Assembly: GCF_030272615.1 (NCBI RefSeq)
Contig: NC_081407.1
Coordinates: 264,416,574 to 264,480,573, forward strand
Reading direction: 5' to 3'
DNA length: 64,000 nucleotides
Origin: Cryptomeria japonica
Lineage: Eukaryota > Streptophyta > Pinopsida > Cupressales > Cupressaceae
Positions 1 through 11,206 of the stretch are shown in pieces. The notes beneath the pieces are model-generated. The model saw only the letters and a list, made by a program, of their open reading frames with translations, was not told where the DNA came from and made no database searches. The translations under genes were made by a program, and so were the position numbers. The first letter of the stretch is position 1, and each line of letters begins with the position of its first letter.

Positions 1-132
1 TGTTAACTTTATTGTTATATCATCTTTTGGGAGTTTGTTGGTTGTCTTCCTTTGGGGGAGACTTGTTTGGTATTTCTTGGCACTTGGATGTTTTTCACAT
101 CTAGTGTTGGCATCAATGCCAAAGGGGGAGAT
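1..132 (+). mobile_element. 3' internal end of Copia element E, with polypurine tract
   Basis: Non-coding tail of an LTR retrotransposon whose body lies left of the window. Two G-rich purine runs occur (near 51-60 and at 121-130). The second, AAAGGGGGAG, sits directly before a TGTTGG start and is the likely polypurine tract that primes plus-strand DNA. The phrase 'caatgccaaagggggagattgttgg' also occurs before the 3' LTR of Copia element C, which places E in a related Copia lineage. Confidence 0.75.
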
Positions 133-233
133 TGTTGGAAATTGGAGAAATTGATTATGTGTTGCATTGATGTTTTGTCATTGATGGCAACACTGGCCCT
201 TTTGGTTGTTTACTAGCTTCTGGTAGGTTCTGC
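133..233 (+). mobile_element. 3' LTR of Copia element E, first part
   Basis: Starts TGTTGG immediately after the polypurine tract and breaks off where element A begins. The remainder resumes at about 30285 and ends TTCTAACA at 31426. TGTTGG and CTAACA form the expected short inverted LTR ends. A TCTGC pentamer at 229-233 recurs at 30287-30291 and may be the target duplication of A, although it lies 2 bp outside the right end I assign. Confidence 0.7.
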
Positions 234-1669
234 TTGATGAATAATGATGAACACTAAATACCCAACAGATACTAAGAGGGGGGGTGAATCAGTATAGACA
301 AAAACTTCTTAAACTGCAAAGACTGCACTAACTAGTAAACAATATCACCAATCTAAATCAAGGCACTACCGGTAAAACACAGTATGACTATAAAAGACAT
401 AAACCGATAACATCTAGATCTTCTCAAAACCTAATATCTCATCTCAACTTCACCCATATGCTTAAGAAAGTAATACATCAGAAATACAATGACCATTGGA
501 TCAACTTGCATTACCGCTTAACAGAAAACACTAAAACATCACATGAAAAAGCATGACACATAACACATTGATTTTTCATGTGGAAACCTAACTGGGAAAA
601 ACCATGGTGGGGATGAATACCGACAAGTTGTTCTTGAACTCTTTTGAAGTTCGCTTTGTTAGGAGCCTAGTCTGGTTAAAGACTTTACAACTGGTTCTGG
701 TAGGAACTGATCCTGCTAGGGATCACCCGATTAAGGGATGGCTAAATACCTGGTTAGAGGTTAAAACCCTGTTAAAGGTTACCTTGTAAGAGGATTTGAA
801 GAACTTAATGATTTTGAGTCACCCTATTAAAGGATTTACAAAAAGTCTGTTAAAGCTACCTGATAAAGGGATTTTCCATCTGCTGAAATGGTTAGAAGTC
901 AACAGGTAATACACTGATCTGATAATATCACTTAATGCCAAGGTAGATCCACTTCAGTTTCTTTACATCTGCAATCAAACTCTACAGATCTCTGCTTACT
1001 CCTTAGGTCTGGCAAGAATCACCTCACATACATTCATTTGCCAACAACTTCAAATAAAAATCATCATCGACCTTATAGACAACAATTAGGTTGGTGGCCA
1101 AAACCTAAAACCCTAAGCATCTAGGTTAACAATACAGTTAGTCCATTCTTGGCCATTTAAACACATTACATAAGGTAAAACAATCTTGAACAAATCTCAA
1201 GACATTCTCCATCGCCCGTTCTTCACCGCTTCTGGAAGCTGATAACCCATCACGTGCTCTCCACCGTTTACTAAGATTTTGCATATTCCCAAGGTAGATA
1301 GAATCAATCTTCTTCATGCAATATCCTCAAGGAGATCCTTCATGCACACAAGGTTGACGTGGCAATGCGATCTAATCTTCATTTCAATGCTAACTCATCA
1401 CAGGATGTCGTTGGTCGAATCACACAGACTTGGAATGCATCAACTGGAAACCCTGAAGTCGAGACTACCAACTAGTAGTCATATCAAATGAAACCCTGAT
1501 ACAAACTTTGCATATACCGGTTCACATTCCAACATATCAGTTCACTTTTTGCATATACCGGTTCATATCATCATACCAATTCACTTGCCAGTTTTCGTAC
1601 TTCAATATACCGGTTCATACTTTAGTATATTGACATCAATGACAACATACAATCCCATCATGTCATCAA
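234..1669 (-). repeat. 3' LTR of element A
   Basis: About 1436 bp, on the plus strand starting TTGATGA and ending TCATCAA, so the ends are inverted copies of each other. It matches 11122-11186 plus 28930-30284. The run of G near 280-287 (rc of a CACCCCC tract) also occurs near the ends of the E and C LTRs. The short segment 1670-1786 between the LTR and the pol stop holds a small hairpin (about 1701-1726) and no gene. Confidence 0.85.
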
Positions 1670-1786
1670 CATACAATCCCATCATGTTCATACTATGCTG
1701 CTCCCCATGAGGAGTAGCATCCTTCAACACATCAATCCTGAAAAGATTTGACAATGCAATACCTGACTGATGTGGAGCACATACCT

Positions 1787-3336
1787 TTAGTTCACCTCTT
1801 GAAGGGGAAGCACCCCTAATTCACCTCTTAAATAGGTAAATGTATCCTTTGGTAGAGGTTTGGTGAATATATCTGATAACTGCTCTTTACTAGAAACATG
1901 TTCCAATACAACCTCTTTGTTTCGAACTTTCTCCCTCAAGAAATGATACTTGATCTCGAAGTGCTTGGTTCTAGCATGCAATATTGGATTCTTGGAAATA
2001 TTAATTGGACTTGTGATATCACAAAATATACTCATCAGTTCAGATACAAGGACTTTGAAACCACTTAATACATTTTTCGTCCAAATTGTTTGAGTGCAGT
2101 TCATAAATGCTGCTACATATTCTACTTTTGTTGTGGACTGAGAAATACAACTCTGCTTCTTGCTAATCCATGAGACTAGTCTACCACCGAGAAAGAATGC
2201 ACCATCAGTTGTGCTCTTCCAGTCGTCCACATTACCAGTTTAATTGGCATCAGTAAACACTTTGAGATTGAAATCATTTTTGTATGGATACCACAATCCA
2301 TAATCTATAGTTCCCTTTAGATATCTAAGAATTTGCTTGACTGCTACCAAGTGGGATTCTCTTGGACTTTTCTGGAAACGTGCAACAATGCCCACTACAT
2401 GTGCAATGTTTGGTCTACTATGTACTACATAGTACAACTTACCAATCATTGATCGGTATTCCTTCTCATTCACCAACACTGAGTCATCTTCTTTTGACAA
2501 TTTACAATCGATCATCATCGGTGTACCAACCGGTTTGTTGTCTTTCATGCCAAAGGTCTTCAACACCTCTTTGACATACTTGGACTGAGTGATAAAGATA
2601 CCATCTTTCATTTGTTGAATATGTAGTCCAATGAAGAACTTAATCTCTCTGATTAGTGACATCTCAAATTCCTTCTTCATTTCATCTGCAAACGCATGGC
2701 TCATCTTGTCATCTCCACCAAAAATTATATCATCAAAAAACACTTCATAGATCAGAATTTGATCTCCTTCTGTCTTCAGATAGATATGCTATCTTCACTT
2801 GTTCTTTCAAATCCAATCTTCATAAGATGGGAGTGTAAACATTCATACCATGCTCTAGGTGCTTGCTTTAATCCATACAAGGCTTTATGTAGCCTACACA
2901 CCATATCATTGTCTTCTGATAGGGAAAACCCATCGGGTTGCTCTATATACACTTCCTCTTCAAGTATTCCATTTAGGATTGCAGATTTCACATCCATCTG
3001 ATACACTTTGAATCCCTTGAAGGTTGCATATGCAAGTAGCATTTGAACTCCTTCCAATCTAGCTACTAGAGCAAAGGTTTCTCCATAGTCTTCTCCTTCG
3101 TCTTGAGCATATCCCTTACATACCAATCTTGCTTTGTTTCTTACCATCGTGCCATCTTCATTCAACTTGTTTCTAAACACCCATTTGGTGCCAATAACAT
3201 TTTTGTGCTTAGTTCTGGGTACCAAAGACCATGTACCATTCTTTTCTATCTGGTCAAGTTCCTCTTCCATAGCCTTAATCCAGTCTTCATCTTTGTGTGC
3301 CTCTTTAAATGTTTTAGGCTCAAATTCAGAAATCAT
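1787..3336 (-). pseudogene. Element A pol: reverse transcriptase and RNase H (decayed)
   Basis: Minus-strand remnants of the C-terminal half of a Copia polyprotein. The RT part (3336 to about 2240) carries [28 protein letters not shown] and [13 protein letters not shown]. Its active site reads FFDD in place of the usual YVDD, so both aspartates survive. RNase H (about 2290-1787) has the TDAN start, SKKQSCISQST, VEYVA and FCDITSPIN. A frameshift lies between 2776 and 2743 beside the active site, and the frame breaks again near 2235. The normal product would copy element RNA into DNA and remove the RNA strand in a cytoplasmic particle; this copy cannot be translated through. Confidence 0.88.
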
Positions 3337-3615
3337 GCAAGAATTCTCTCTAACCTTTCTTCTTGTAAGTATTCCTACATCCTTATCCCCTATGATTTGC
3401 TTTGGATCATGATGCAGCTTTACATACCTAGGAATGATCTTAACTGATTCCTCTTTCTTTTCCTCTTCATCCTCATCTTCATCAGCATCTACTGGTGTAG
3501 GAGCATTGTTACTTGTACTTGGTTCCCAGAAGGTTACATTTGGTTCATCTACCGCTTGCTCGTTGCTGGTTTCCTCAAGTTTCTCAGAGGTTTTGTCGAC
3601 TCTAACATTGATACT

Positions 3616-4404
3616 TTAAACAATTCTTTGAGCCCTATTGTTAAAGCACTTGAGAGCTTTGCTCTTGGTGGAATACCCTAGGAATATTTCCTCATCACAT
3701 TTTGCATCAAACTTGCTCTGGTATTCACTTCTCTTGATATAACACTTGCTACCAAACACTCTAAAGTATCTTACTACTGGAGTCTTACCGGTCCAATACT
3801 CATAAGGTGTTTTATCCTTACCTTTTTTGATGAGTACCTGGTTCATAGTGCAGACTGTAGCGATCACCGTTTCTCTCCAAAAAGTGTGAGCAACCTTCCC
3901 TTGAATCAACATCATTCTGGCAGCTTCAACTACAGTTCAGTTGTTCTTTTCTACTAGGCCATTCTACTGTGGAGTCTGAGGGGTAGACAGTTGCCTCTTG
4001 ATGCCATTCTCTTCACAGTACTTATTAAATTCACCAGAAGTGAACTCACCTCCTTGGTCGGTTCAAAGGAATTTAATCCTCTTACTGCTTTCCTTTTCAA
4101 CTAGTGCTATGAAGGCTTTAAACTTTTCAAAAGCTTCAGACTTGTCTTTCAAGAATGTGACCCACATCATTCTTGAGAAATCATCAGTAAGAATCATAAA
4201 GTACCTATCTCCCTAGACACTCCTAGTTTTCATAGGACCACACAAATCAGTATGCACAAGATCAAGTAAATTATCTGCTGTGAAAGATTTACCTTTGAAG
4301 GTTGAGGAAGACATTTTCCCTAGTTGACATTCTCTGCACAAAGGATTCTTCAGTTTGTTCAGCATAGGCAATCCTCTAGCTGCCTTGATCTTATTGGCCT
4401 TCAC
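3616..4404 (-). pseudogene. Element A integrase and gag-pre-integrase domain (decayed)
   Basis: Reading leftwards: the pre-integrase segment with CRECQLGKM, then the integrase core with [15 protein letters not shown] and TDQGGEFTSGEF, then the GYSTKSKALKC C-terminal region. The catalytic aspartates of HTD and TDQ are visible. In-frame stops fall at 4213-4215, 4063-4065, 3964-3966, 3937-3939 and 3616-3618. The first four sit where the family has Gln or Arg and are TAG or TGA, as expected from C-to-T change in CAG or CGA. The fifth is TAA where element C has Glu. 3337-3615 is the variable acidic linker between integrase and RT. Confidence 0.85.
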
Positions 4405-5030
4405 AATATTATCAAAATTTACATGGCAGAGTCTCCTATGCCATATCCACTGTCATCATACTTAGCCATTAGACATTGACTGATATTTGTATTTAACTAA
4501 AATAAGTTACCTTTGGTTTGCATACCAATGGCCATCAGTTCACCACTCTTTCCTTTGATTTTGCACACTCCATCTTTGAATTCCAGATTGAGTCCTTTAT
4601 CATTCAGTTGGGCAACACTCAAAAGGTTATGCTTGAGACCATCTACCCAATACACATTATCAGTACTGCTTTCTCCATTTAGAGAGATGGAGCCTTTGCC
4701 TTTTACCATACATGGTGCATCATTACCAAATTGGACTACACCTCCATCATACTCTTCCAGAGACAGAAACTTCCTCTAGTCACCAGTCATGTGGTTAGAA
4801 CATCCACTATCAATAATCCACTCATTAGAATTATCAAAGCAGGACACAAGAGCCTTCTTGTATGACACATCTTCCTTAACGGCTAAAAACACTATGTCTT
4901 CTCTTTCTTCATCTTCTAATTCATCATCAGTGACACCTTCATCGACTGCAACAAGACAGTTTCTCCTATTTCCTCCTTTGAAATTTTTTAACTTCTCCGA
5001 TTTGTCCTTATTATCACTATTGGGACAGTT
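4405..5030 (-). pseudogene. Element A protease and gag C-terminus (decayed)
   Basis: Begins (right side) at NCPNSD, the last part of a CCHC zinc knuckle cut by the insertion of B. It continues through an acidic linker to the aspartic protease motif WIIDSGCSNHM (around 4800-4830), then GNDAPCMVKGKGSI and LKHNLLSVAQL. A one-base frameshift near 4450 separates this part from the WIWHRRLCHVNF pre-integrase motif. Stops include one after the protease motif (TAG after TGD) and one at 4497-4499 where Gln is expected. The protease would mature the polyprotein. Confidence 0.82.
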
Positions 5031-5035
5031 GACAG

Positions 5036-6119
5036 TGTATACACATAAAAATTGGCTATGAGCAATTAAATAAATATTCTATATTTATTTAATATTTATC
5101 TAATATTTATTCTTCTATTAAATAAGTTAATTTGAAAAGATTAATTTATTTAATTCATTTTCATGTCTTTCTATTAATTAATTCATCTATCTCATTCCTC
5201 TAATTTAATTAAATATCTAATATTTAATTATCTTCTCCAAACAATTAAATATCCAATATTTAATATTATTCTCCTATCCTATAGTCTCAAATATTAAATA
5301 ATTCTCAAAATTATTTAATCCCTATTCCAACTCACCCTCCATCTCCACTTCATCTTCCCTTTGCCAACTCATCAAACATGTGGCTAAAGAAATTAATATT
5401 CCTTAAATATTAATTCATGATTTATCTTCAACCTCCAAAATTAATGAAATTGTGTACATACACACATTTCATAACCATTTCCTATATTCTCTCCAACACC
5501 CCCTACATCTTAGGAAGGACTTGAGTCCACTTGTCCTCTCATGCCTAAATTCTCTCCAACCATCCCTAGATTCTCTCAGTCAGCAACCCAGTCAAGGTGA
5601 GATGAGTGACACTTGTCTTCTCCTTCCCCCTTTCTCTCAACCTTCACCTTTTCTCATAGCCATTCAAAATTGCAGATCTGATCAAGACCGTTGATCTAAG
5701 CCACATCATCTAATCCTCTCAAGGTCTATAAAATCAAGAGCTTCAGTTGAGAGAGTTAGTCTTCAAAAATAGTCTTCAAGCCAATCTTATGCATCCATGA
5801 GTTTTTGAAGCAAATAGCAAATATCATTTTAGCAATATAATCATATAGCATAATCATTTTAGCATAATCATGTAGCTTTGCATATCATACTATCAGTTAA
5901 CTACAAGTTATCAGTCCATTCTTCATATGCCATCTTGGAAGCCAACAGTGCATTGTTTGAGAGCACACCATCTGCAACTAGGAATAGTGGAGTTAGGACA
6001 CAATGAGACATAAGCCATGAAGGTAAAATAATGTTTTATTTTAATATGTATTTCATGTAGTTTCATTGGTGGATTTTGGATTTCCTGTATGCATTTCCAT
6101 TGTATTTTGTGAAACTAAC
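5036..6119 (+). repeat. 5' LTR of element B (3' end lost)
   Basis: Starts TGTATACACATAAAAATTGG. A TATA box (TATAAAATC, 5727-5735) is followed by a transcript-start-like purine region. Similarity to the right LTR stops after GTGAAACTAACT at 6119, whereas the right copy runs about 45 bp further to CACACA at 10310. The LTR end and the primer binding site therefore appear deleted here. Confidence 0.82.
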
Positions 6120-7549
6120 TTGATTGCTAGATAGATTGCTTGATTGTCTGGGTAGTTCTAAGAAACCGATTTAGTTTCTGATATAAGAGCTTAGCAGAGT
6201 TTTGAGTGAACTCGGTGATTGATAGAAAACCATGATTGATAGGTTTTTAAATGATTTGATCGCGTAAGTTGCTTCAATTTGATTTGATATATTTGATAAT
6301 TGATGATTGATTCAGTTTGATTTGATAGATTTCATTGGCTCTAAAAAACTGATTTAGTTTCTAATGCAAGATCTTAGCAGAGTTTTGATTGAACCCAGTG
6401 ATTGATAGAAAACCATGATTGAAAGGATTAAAAAAAAGATTTGATAGCTTAAGTTGCAATAAATTTAGATGGTGAAAACCTGGTAAATAGGCACTATCTA
6501 AAAAGTGAGTTCCTCCATCTATGAGATCACTTTACACACCTATCCGCTTCATCCTATCGCATCTATCGCTTCCATATATCCTAGTTTATCCATTTCTCTG
6601 AACCATTTAGCAAGAAATATTTAGCCTACCAATAGTTATCAATCTTCGACATACTTGTCGTAGTCACTGTCTTAGATTTTATCAGCATCTATCAATCTGT
6701 ATTTGTATCCCTCTATGGTTTGGATCTTGATCAATTCATACATCCATAATAAATTTTTGTTTCTGCTGGGGGCAAAATCCAAATTCCTTTTGCTAAGGCA
6801 ATCTTTTGAATCTTTGGAAATCCAAAAACATTCGAAAAATTTAGAAAATCCAAAAACACTTAGGATTTTGAAACAGATAACGAGCAACAAAGAAACGAAA
6901 ATCAAGGCATTTCATCAACAACTGAATCATGAAACTCAGAAACCGAAGAATCAATCAGCAACTAATACGAGATTATCCAAGATCATTCATTAAAATAATT
7001 ATATCAGTTAATGACCATTAGAACATGTGAATGATATACAAGATTCAGTGTTTATATCTTGATTTTATTGCTAATCATGTACTCTATGCGACTCAAGGAT
7101 GTCCATGACTAGAGAAGCTATGATGGGGCATGATTATTTTCTTAGATTGTTGTCTGTGGTTTATCTCTTACTATGGTATGAACTTGTCTTAGGATATGAC
7201 CAACAAAAGATCAAGGAGGTTGTTCCAAGTCATGCATGAAAGGAGATAATCCTTGTCTGTTCTGCAAGCAATGCTCAGGTCAACTTGATCCATTATATCA
7301 AGTTGCTTGTATTAACTTGCTATATCAAAATCCATGTAAGGAATACTCAAGTCATCTTGAATCATTATGTCAAGTTGCTTGTATTTTTCTTACAACATTT
7401 TAAAGCTCAATGATGAAATCAAGCACTGTTACAAGATCACATATGAACAATGGCAGTACAATTTTTAGTTAGATCATTTCATTATCTCATTATTCGTCTG
7501 TATTATAAGCATTCATTTATCAATTGCATCATAAACATAAAAAATATTT
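6120..7549. other. Internal region of B, left part: no gene
   Basis: AT-rich, no convincing coding. A ~90-bp segment (AAACCGATTTAGTTTCT ... GATTGATAGAAAACCATGATTGA) is present twice, near 6165-6245 and 6348-6430. The phrase GGTGAAAACCTGGTAAATAGG (about 6470) matches the 3' internal end of element F near 62953. Short ORFs on both strands around 6670-6990 overlap each other and resemble no family. Confidence 0.6.
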
Positions 7550-7554
7550 CATAT

Positions 7555-8332
7555 TGTAGACACCTAAAATTGTCCAGTCTAATTAAATAAACATCTTTAT
7601 TTATTTAATTACTTTAGCCTAATTCTTCTATTAATTAAATAAATTCTTATTTATTTAATTAATTCATTTATCCTCTTCTAGCCTTATTTCTCATTTAAAT
7701 AAATACATTTATTTATTTAAATTACCCTTTTCCCAAATTAAATAAATATCTTATTTATTTAATTAATCCCACTTCTTCTATTAATTAAATAAATCTTTAT
7801 TTATTTAATTAATTCATTAACCTTTTTCTACCTATGACACATGTCATTCATCTCTTAATTCCTACACTACCTACCCTCTCATTATAATATTATTTCTTTT
7901 ACCTACCCTCTAATCATAGCCGACCATTTATCTTTTACACCTCTCAATCTTGTCCCTCCATTTCATATAGTGTCTTCTATATAAGGAGATGTTTCCTTCA
8001 TTATCAACCCCCGCTTACGACTTGACTACACTATGCCTTTTGCACTTTCATATGTGATCCTACTTGCAACCACATTTCCGTTCTTTGTTGAGCTCTTGTG
8101 CACATAAAATCTGAGAGCAAGTATATCAAGCAAGATCAATGGAGATAGGAAGAATGGAGATCCAAACCCTATTGGACATGTGATGGTATAATCTTTGTGA
8201 TTTCATTTGATTTGCATTGTCTTAGGTAATCTTCATATGTTATGGTGGATCTTTGTTGCTGTTAGGCTAGGGTTTTGTGGTTGAATTCATTTAGTCTTTC
8301 AATATTGTTGTTATCCATTTTCACCGTATACA
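7555..8332 (+). mobile_element. Solo LTR G, Gypsy type, inside B
   Basis: A 778-bp unit starting TGTAGACACCTAAAATTG and ending GTATACA, flanked by perfect 5-bp duplications CATAT (7550-7554 and 8333-8337). It contains a TATA box (TCTATATAAGGAG, 7977-7989). No internal domain or second LTR adjoins it, so it is a solo LTR left by recombination between the two LTRs of a full element. Its start resembles those of the B and F LTRs, indicating related Gypsy families. Confidence 0.85.
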
Positions 8333-8337
8333 CATAT

Positions 8338-9202
8338 AGATCATTTGCATTTACATCATCATAAATCAAAATCAAATCAATCATTCATTTGCATTCCATA
8401 TAGATTAGTACATTTTCATCATTTAAGATAGAAATCATTTTCATTTGCATCCAAGATCATCAAAAATCAAAACAAAAACATATAATCACTACATCCATAG
8501 AATCAAAGCATATAGATCATCAAAGCATAAAACATCATCATCAAATATTGTAAAATAATATAGATCATCATCATATAGAGTCAATGTTTTCTTATAGATC
8601 TTCATAAAACAATAAAAGTCCAAGTATACAATGAGATCGGATCAAAAATACAAGTACCTCGTCAATACAAATCAAGTCAAGAATCATGACTGACTCTCGA
8701 GCCTGTGGGTCTAATACCTGGATCACCTGCAACACCTGCACCAGCATCATCATATAATGGAATCATTCATTCAACTATCATCTATCAAGTCTTATATAGG
8801 ATGTATCTTTCCTGAAACCAGACATTTTGATCATGTGTCATGTCTTATACAGGATATATCTTTCTTGAAACCAGAGATTTTGATCATCTTTTGTCTTATA
8901 CGGGATGTGTCCTTCCTTAAACTAGACTTGATCTCAATCAATTTTATCAATCTAATTCACCTGATCAATCTGAAATCTATTCACTCATCTATCTTTCATA
9001 TAACATTCTTCTTGTATCGAGAGATCATCCATGCCTTTAATATACAAACGATCTCTCGAGGGGGCACCATCATCAAATCAATATCCAAAAATTAGTATCT
9101 GGGGCACACAATTAGGATTTAGTCTTCGTCAAGTGCACTATCGAGACTTAATTTAATCTTTGAAACAATGTTGTCTCGACATGATTTCAAAGAGGGGCAA
9201 AA
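8338..9202. other. Internal region of B, right part: no gene, ends in polypurine tract
   Basis: AT-rich, with many short ATCATC/CATTTGC repeats up to about 8600. Further right is a CAATTAGGATTTAGTC segment and AAAGAGGGGCAAAAC at about 9190-9202, the polypurine tract directly before the 3' LTR. No domain found. Confidence 0.6.
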
Positions 9203-10310
9203 CGTATACACATAAAAATTGGCTATGAGAAATTAAATAAATATTCTATATTTATTTAATATTTATCTAATATTTATTCTTCTATTAAGAAAGTTAATTT
9301 GAAAAGATTAATTTATTTAATTCATTTTCGTATCTTTCTATTAATTAATTCATCTATCTTATTCCTCTAATTTAATTATCTTCTCCAAACAATTAAATAT
9401 CCAATATTTAATATTATTCTCCTATCCTATAGTCTCAAATATTAAATAATTCTCAAAATTATTTAATCCCTTTTCCAACTCACCCTCCATCTCCACTTCA
9501 TCTTCCCTTTGCCAACTCATCAAACATGTGGCTAAAGAAATTAATATTCCTTAAATATTAATTCATGATTTATCTTCAACCTCCAAAATTAATGAAATTG
9601 TGTACGTACACACATTTCATAACCATTTCCTATATTCTCTCCAACACCCCCTACATCTTAGGAAGGACTTGAGTCCACTTGTCCTCTCATGCCTAAATTT
9701 TCTCCAACCATCCCTAGATTCTCTCAGTCAGCAACCCAGTCAAGGTGAGATGAGCGACACTTGTCTTCTCCTTTCCCCTTTCTCTCAACCTTCACCTTTT
9801 CTCATAGCCATTCAAAATTGCAGATCTGATCAAGACCGTTGATCTAAGACACATCATCTAATCCTCTCAAGGTCTATAAAATCAAGAGCTTCAGTTGAGA
9901 GAGTTATTCTTCAAAAATAGTCTTCAAGCCAATCTTATGCATCCGTGAGTTTTTGAAGGAAATAGAAAATATCATTTTAGCAATATAATCATATAGCATA
10001 ATCATTTTAGCATAATCATGTAGATTTGCATATCATACTATCAGTTAACTACAAGTTATCAGTCCATTCTTCATATGCCATCTTGGAAGCCAACAGTGCA
10101 TTGTCTGAGAGCACACCATCTGCAACCAGGAACAGTGGAGTTAGGACACAATGAGACATAAGCCATGAAGGTAAAATAATGTTTTATTTTAGTATGTATT
10201 TCATGTAGTTTCATTGGTGGATTTGGGATTTCCTATATGCATTTCCATTGTATTTTGTGAAACTAACTAATTACAGGTAACATTCCAAGGATGAAATTCA
10301 AGCTCACACA
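9203..10310 (+). repeat. 3' LTR of element B
   Basis: Starts CGTATACACATAAAAATTGG (the first T of the TG terminus has become C) and ends AGCTCACACA at 10310, followed by GACAT. It keeps the terminal ~45 bp missing from the 5' copy. A TATA box matches that at 5727. Confidence 0.8.
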
Positions 10311-10315
10311 GACAT

Positions 10316-11047
10316 CAATGTGTCTTATCTTATTGCAAGAAAAACATTACAAAGGGAGATTACCTCTCTGATCTCCTCATCAACCATATCCCTTCTTTGT
10401 TTGGGTTCACAGCTGGTACCAACCTCTTTTCCCTTTCTATATAGTGCAGCAGATGCTCTAAAGGCTAATTCAGTCTTTTGAACACTGCCATCATAAGCTC
10501 ATATGGAGTCAACTTAGCAATGATGGAGTCAAGGGATACCTTTGTCTTGTCAATAGATCTCAACTCCTGAATAGAGGCAACCCTTATTGCATAGACCGAT
10601 AATAAGGATCTCAAAACTTTGCTAACAACCGTGGGATCATCTATTTTGCCTCCTGCACTCTTGATGTCTCCTATAATAGTTTTAATTCTTATCCCATATT
10701 GTTGAATGGTTTCTCCTTCAACCATCCACATGTCTTTAAATTTTCCCCTAAGGCTCTCTTCCTTAGCTTGTTTCACATGCTCATCACCACCATAGATCTT
10801 TGGGATTGTCTTTGTCTTGAACATCTATAAACTCAATATCAAATAGACTGCTGATAAGAGCTTCCATGACTTGCCCATTCTCCTGAATTTCTCTTCTTTG
10901 ATCATTGGTGAGAGTACTAGTAGGGACAACATAAGTATTCTCAACATAGTTCTAGTGTTGAGCACCCATGCTTTTAATGTAGATCTTCATTCTGTCCCTC
11001 CATATCTTAAAGTTATCTCTGTTGAACTTAGGACCTTCCCTCTTCAT
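10316..11047 (-). pseudogene. Element A gag (N-terminal part, decayed)
   Basis: Minus-strand gag of the Copia type starting at ATG 11047 (MKREGPKFNRDNFKIW). The central part (10824-10465) carries YGGDEHVKQAKEESLRGKF and LRSLLSVYAI, matching the gag of element C (YGGDEHVQRAQVDSLRGQL). The first half of the zinc knuckle, CFSCNKIRH, lies near 10330-10355; its second half is across B at about 5020. There is a stop near 10955 and a frameshift near 10825. Gag would form the particle shell and bind element RNA through the CCHC knuckle. Confidence 0.82.
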
Positions 11048-11107
11048 CGTTAGAATAGGATCTTTTCCTCAAGCGGTTAAGCTTATAACACAAAAGACCT
11101 AGAGGAT

Positions 11108-11119
11108 GCTCTGATACCA
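11108..11119 (-). other. Primer binding site of element A
   Basis: On the minus strand reads TGGTATCAGAGC, complementary to the 3' end of initiator tRNA-Met, 2 bp inside the 5' LTR. It is the standard primer site of plant Copia elements and fixes the LTR boundary at about 11121-11122. Confidence 0.9.
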
Positions 11120-11121
11120 AT

Positions 11122-11186
11122 TGATGAATAGTAAATACACAACAAATAGTGAGGGGCCGGGGAAGGTGAATTGGGATAGACAAAAA
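11122..11186 (-). repeat. 5' LTR of element A, fragment next to the primer site
   Basis: Matches the left end of the 3' LTR (235-305): TGATGAATA ... GGGATAGACAAAAA. It stops at 11186, where D begins; the rest of this LTR is at 28930-30284. Confidence 0.85.
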
Positions 11187-11206
11187 GGGTATGTGTAGGA
11201 TCATGG
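11187..11206 (+). repeat. Left terminal inverted repeat of D
   Basis: GGGTATGTGTAGGATCATGG, 16 of 20 identical to the reverse complement of 28910-28929. Similarity continues loosely to about 11240 after an indel. Confidence 0.75.

Larger units (their letters stand above)
5036..10310 (+). mobile_element. Gag-pol-less LTR retrotransposon B (Gypsy-derived, non-autonomous)
   Basis: Two long direct repeats (5036-6119 and 9203-10310), roughly 96 per cent alike by eye, enclose about 3 kb with no recognisable gag or pol. The right LTR is preceded by AAAGAGGGGCAAAA, a typical Gypsy polypurine tract. Flanking pentamers GACAG (5031-5035) and GACAT (10311-10315) look like a target duplication with one mismatch. 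The internal part shares the segment around 6469-6500 with the 3' internal end of Gypsy element F, so B is probably a deletion derivative of a Tat-like Gypsy element. Insertion cut the gag zinc knuckle of A. Orientation plus is inferred from the polypurine tract. Confidence 0.82.

Noticed and set aside
2362-3447. Plus-strand ORFs over the pol region of A (also 4513-5061)
   Set aside because: Antisense shadows of the minus-strand Copia frame, which has clear RT and protease motifs.
5452-5694. ORF present in both B LTRs (5452-5694 and 9600-9842)
   Set aside because: Conserved only because the LTRs are duplicates; it lies across the promoter region and has no domain.
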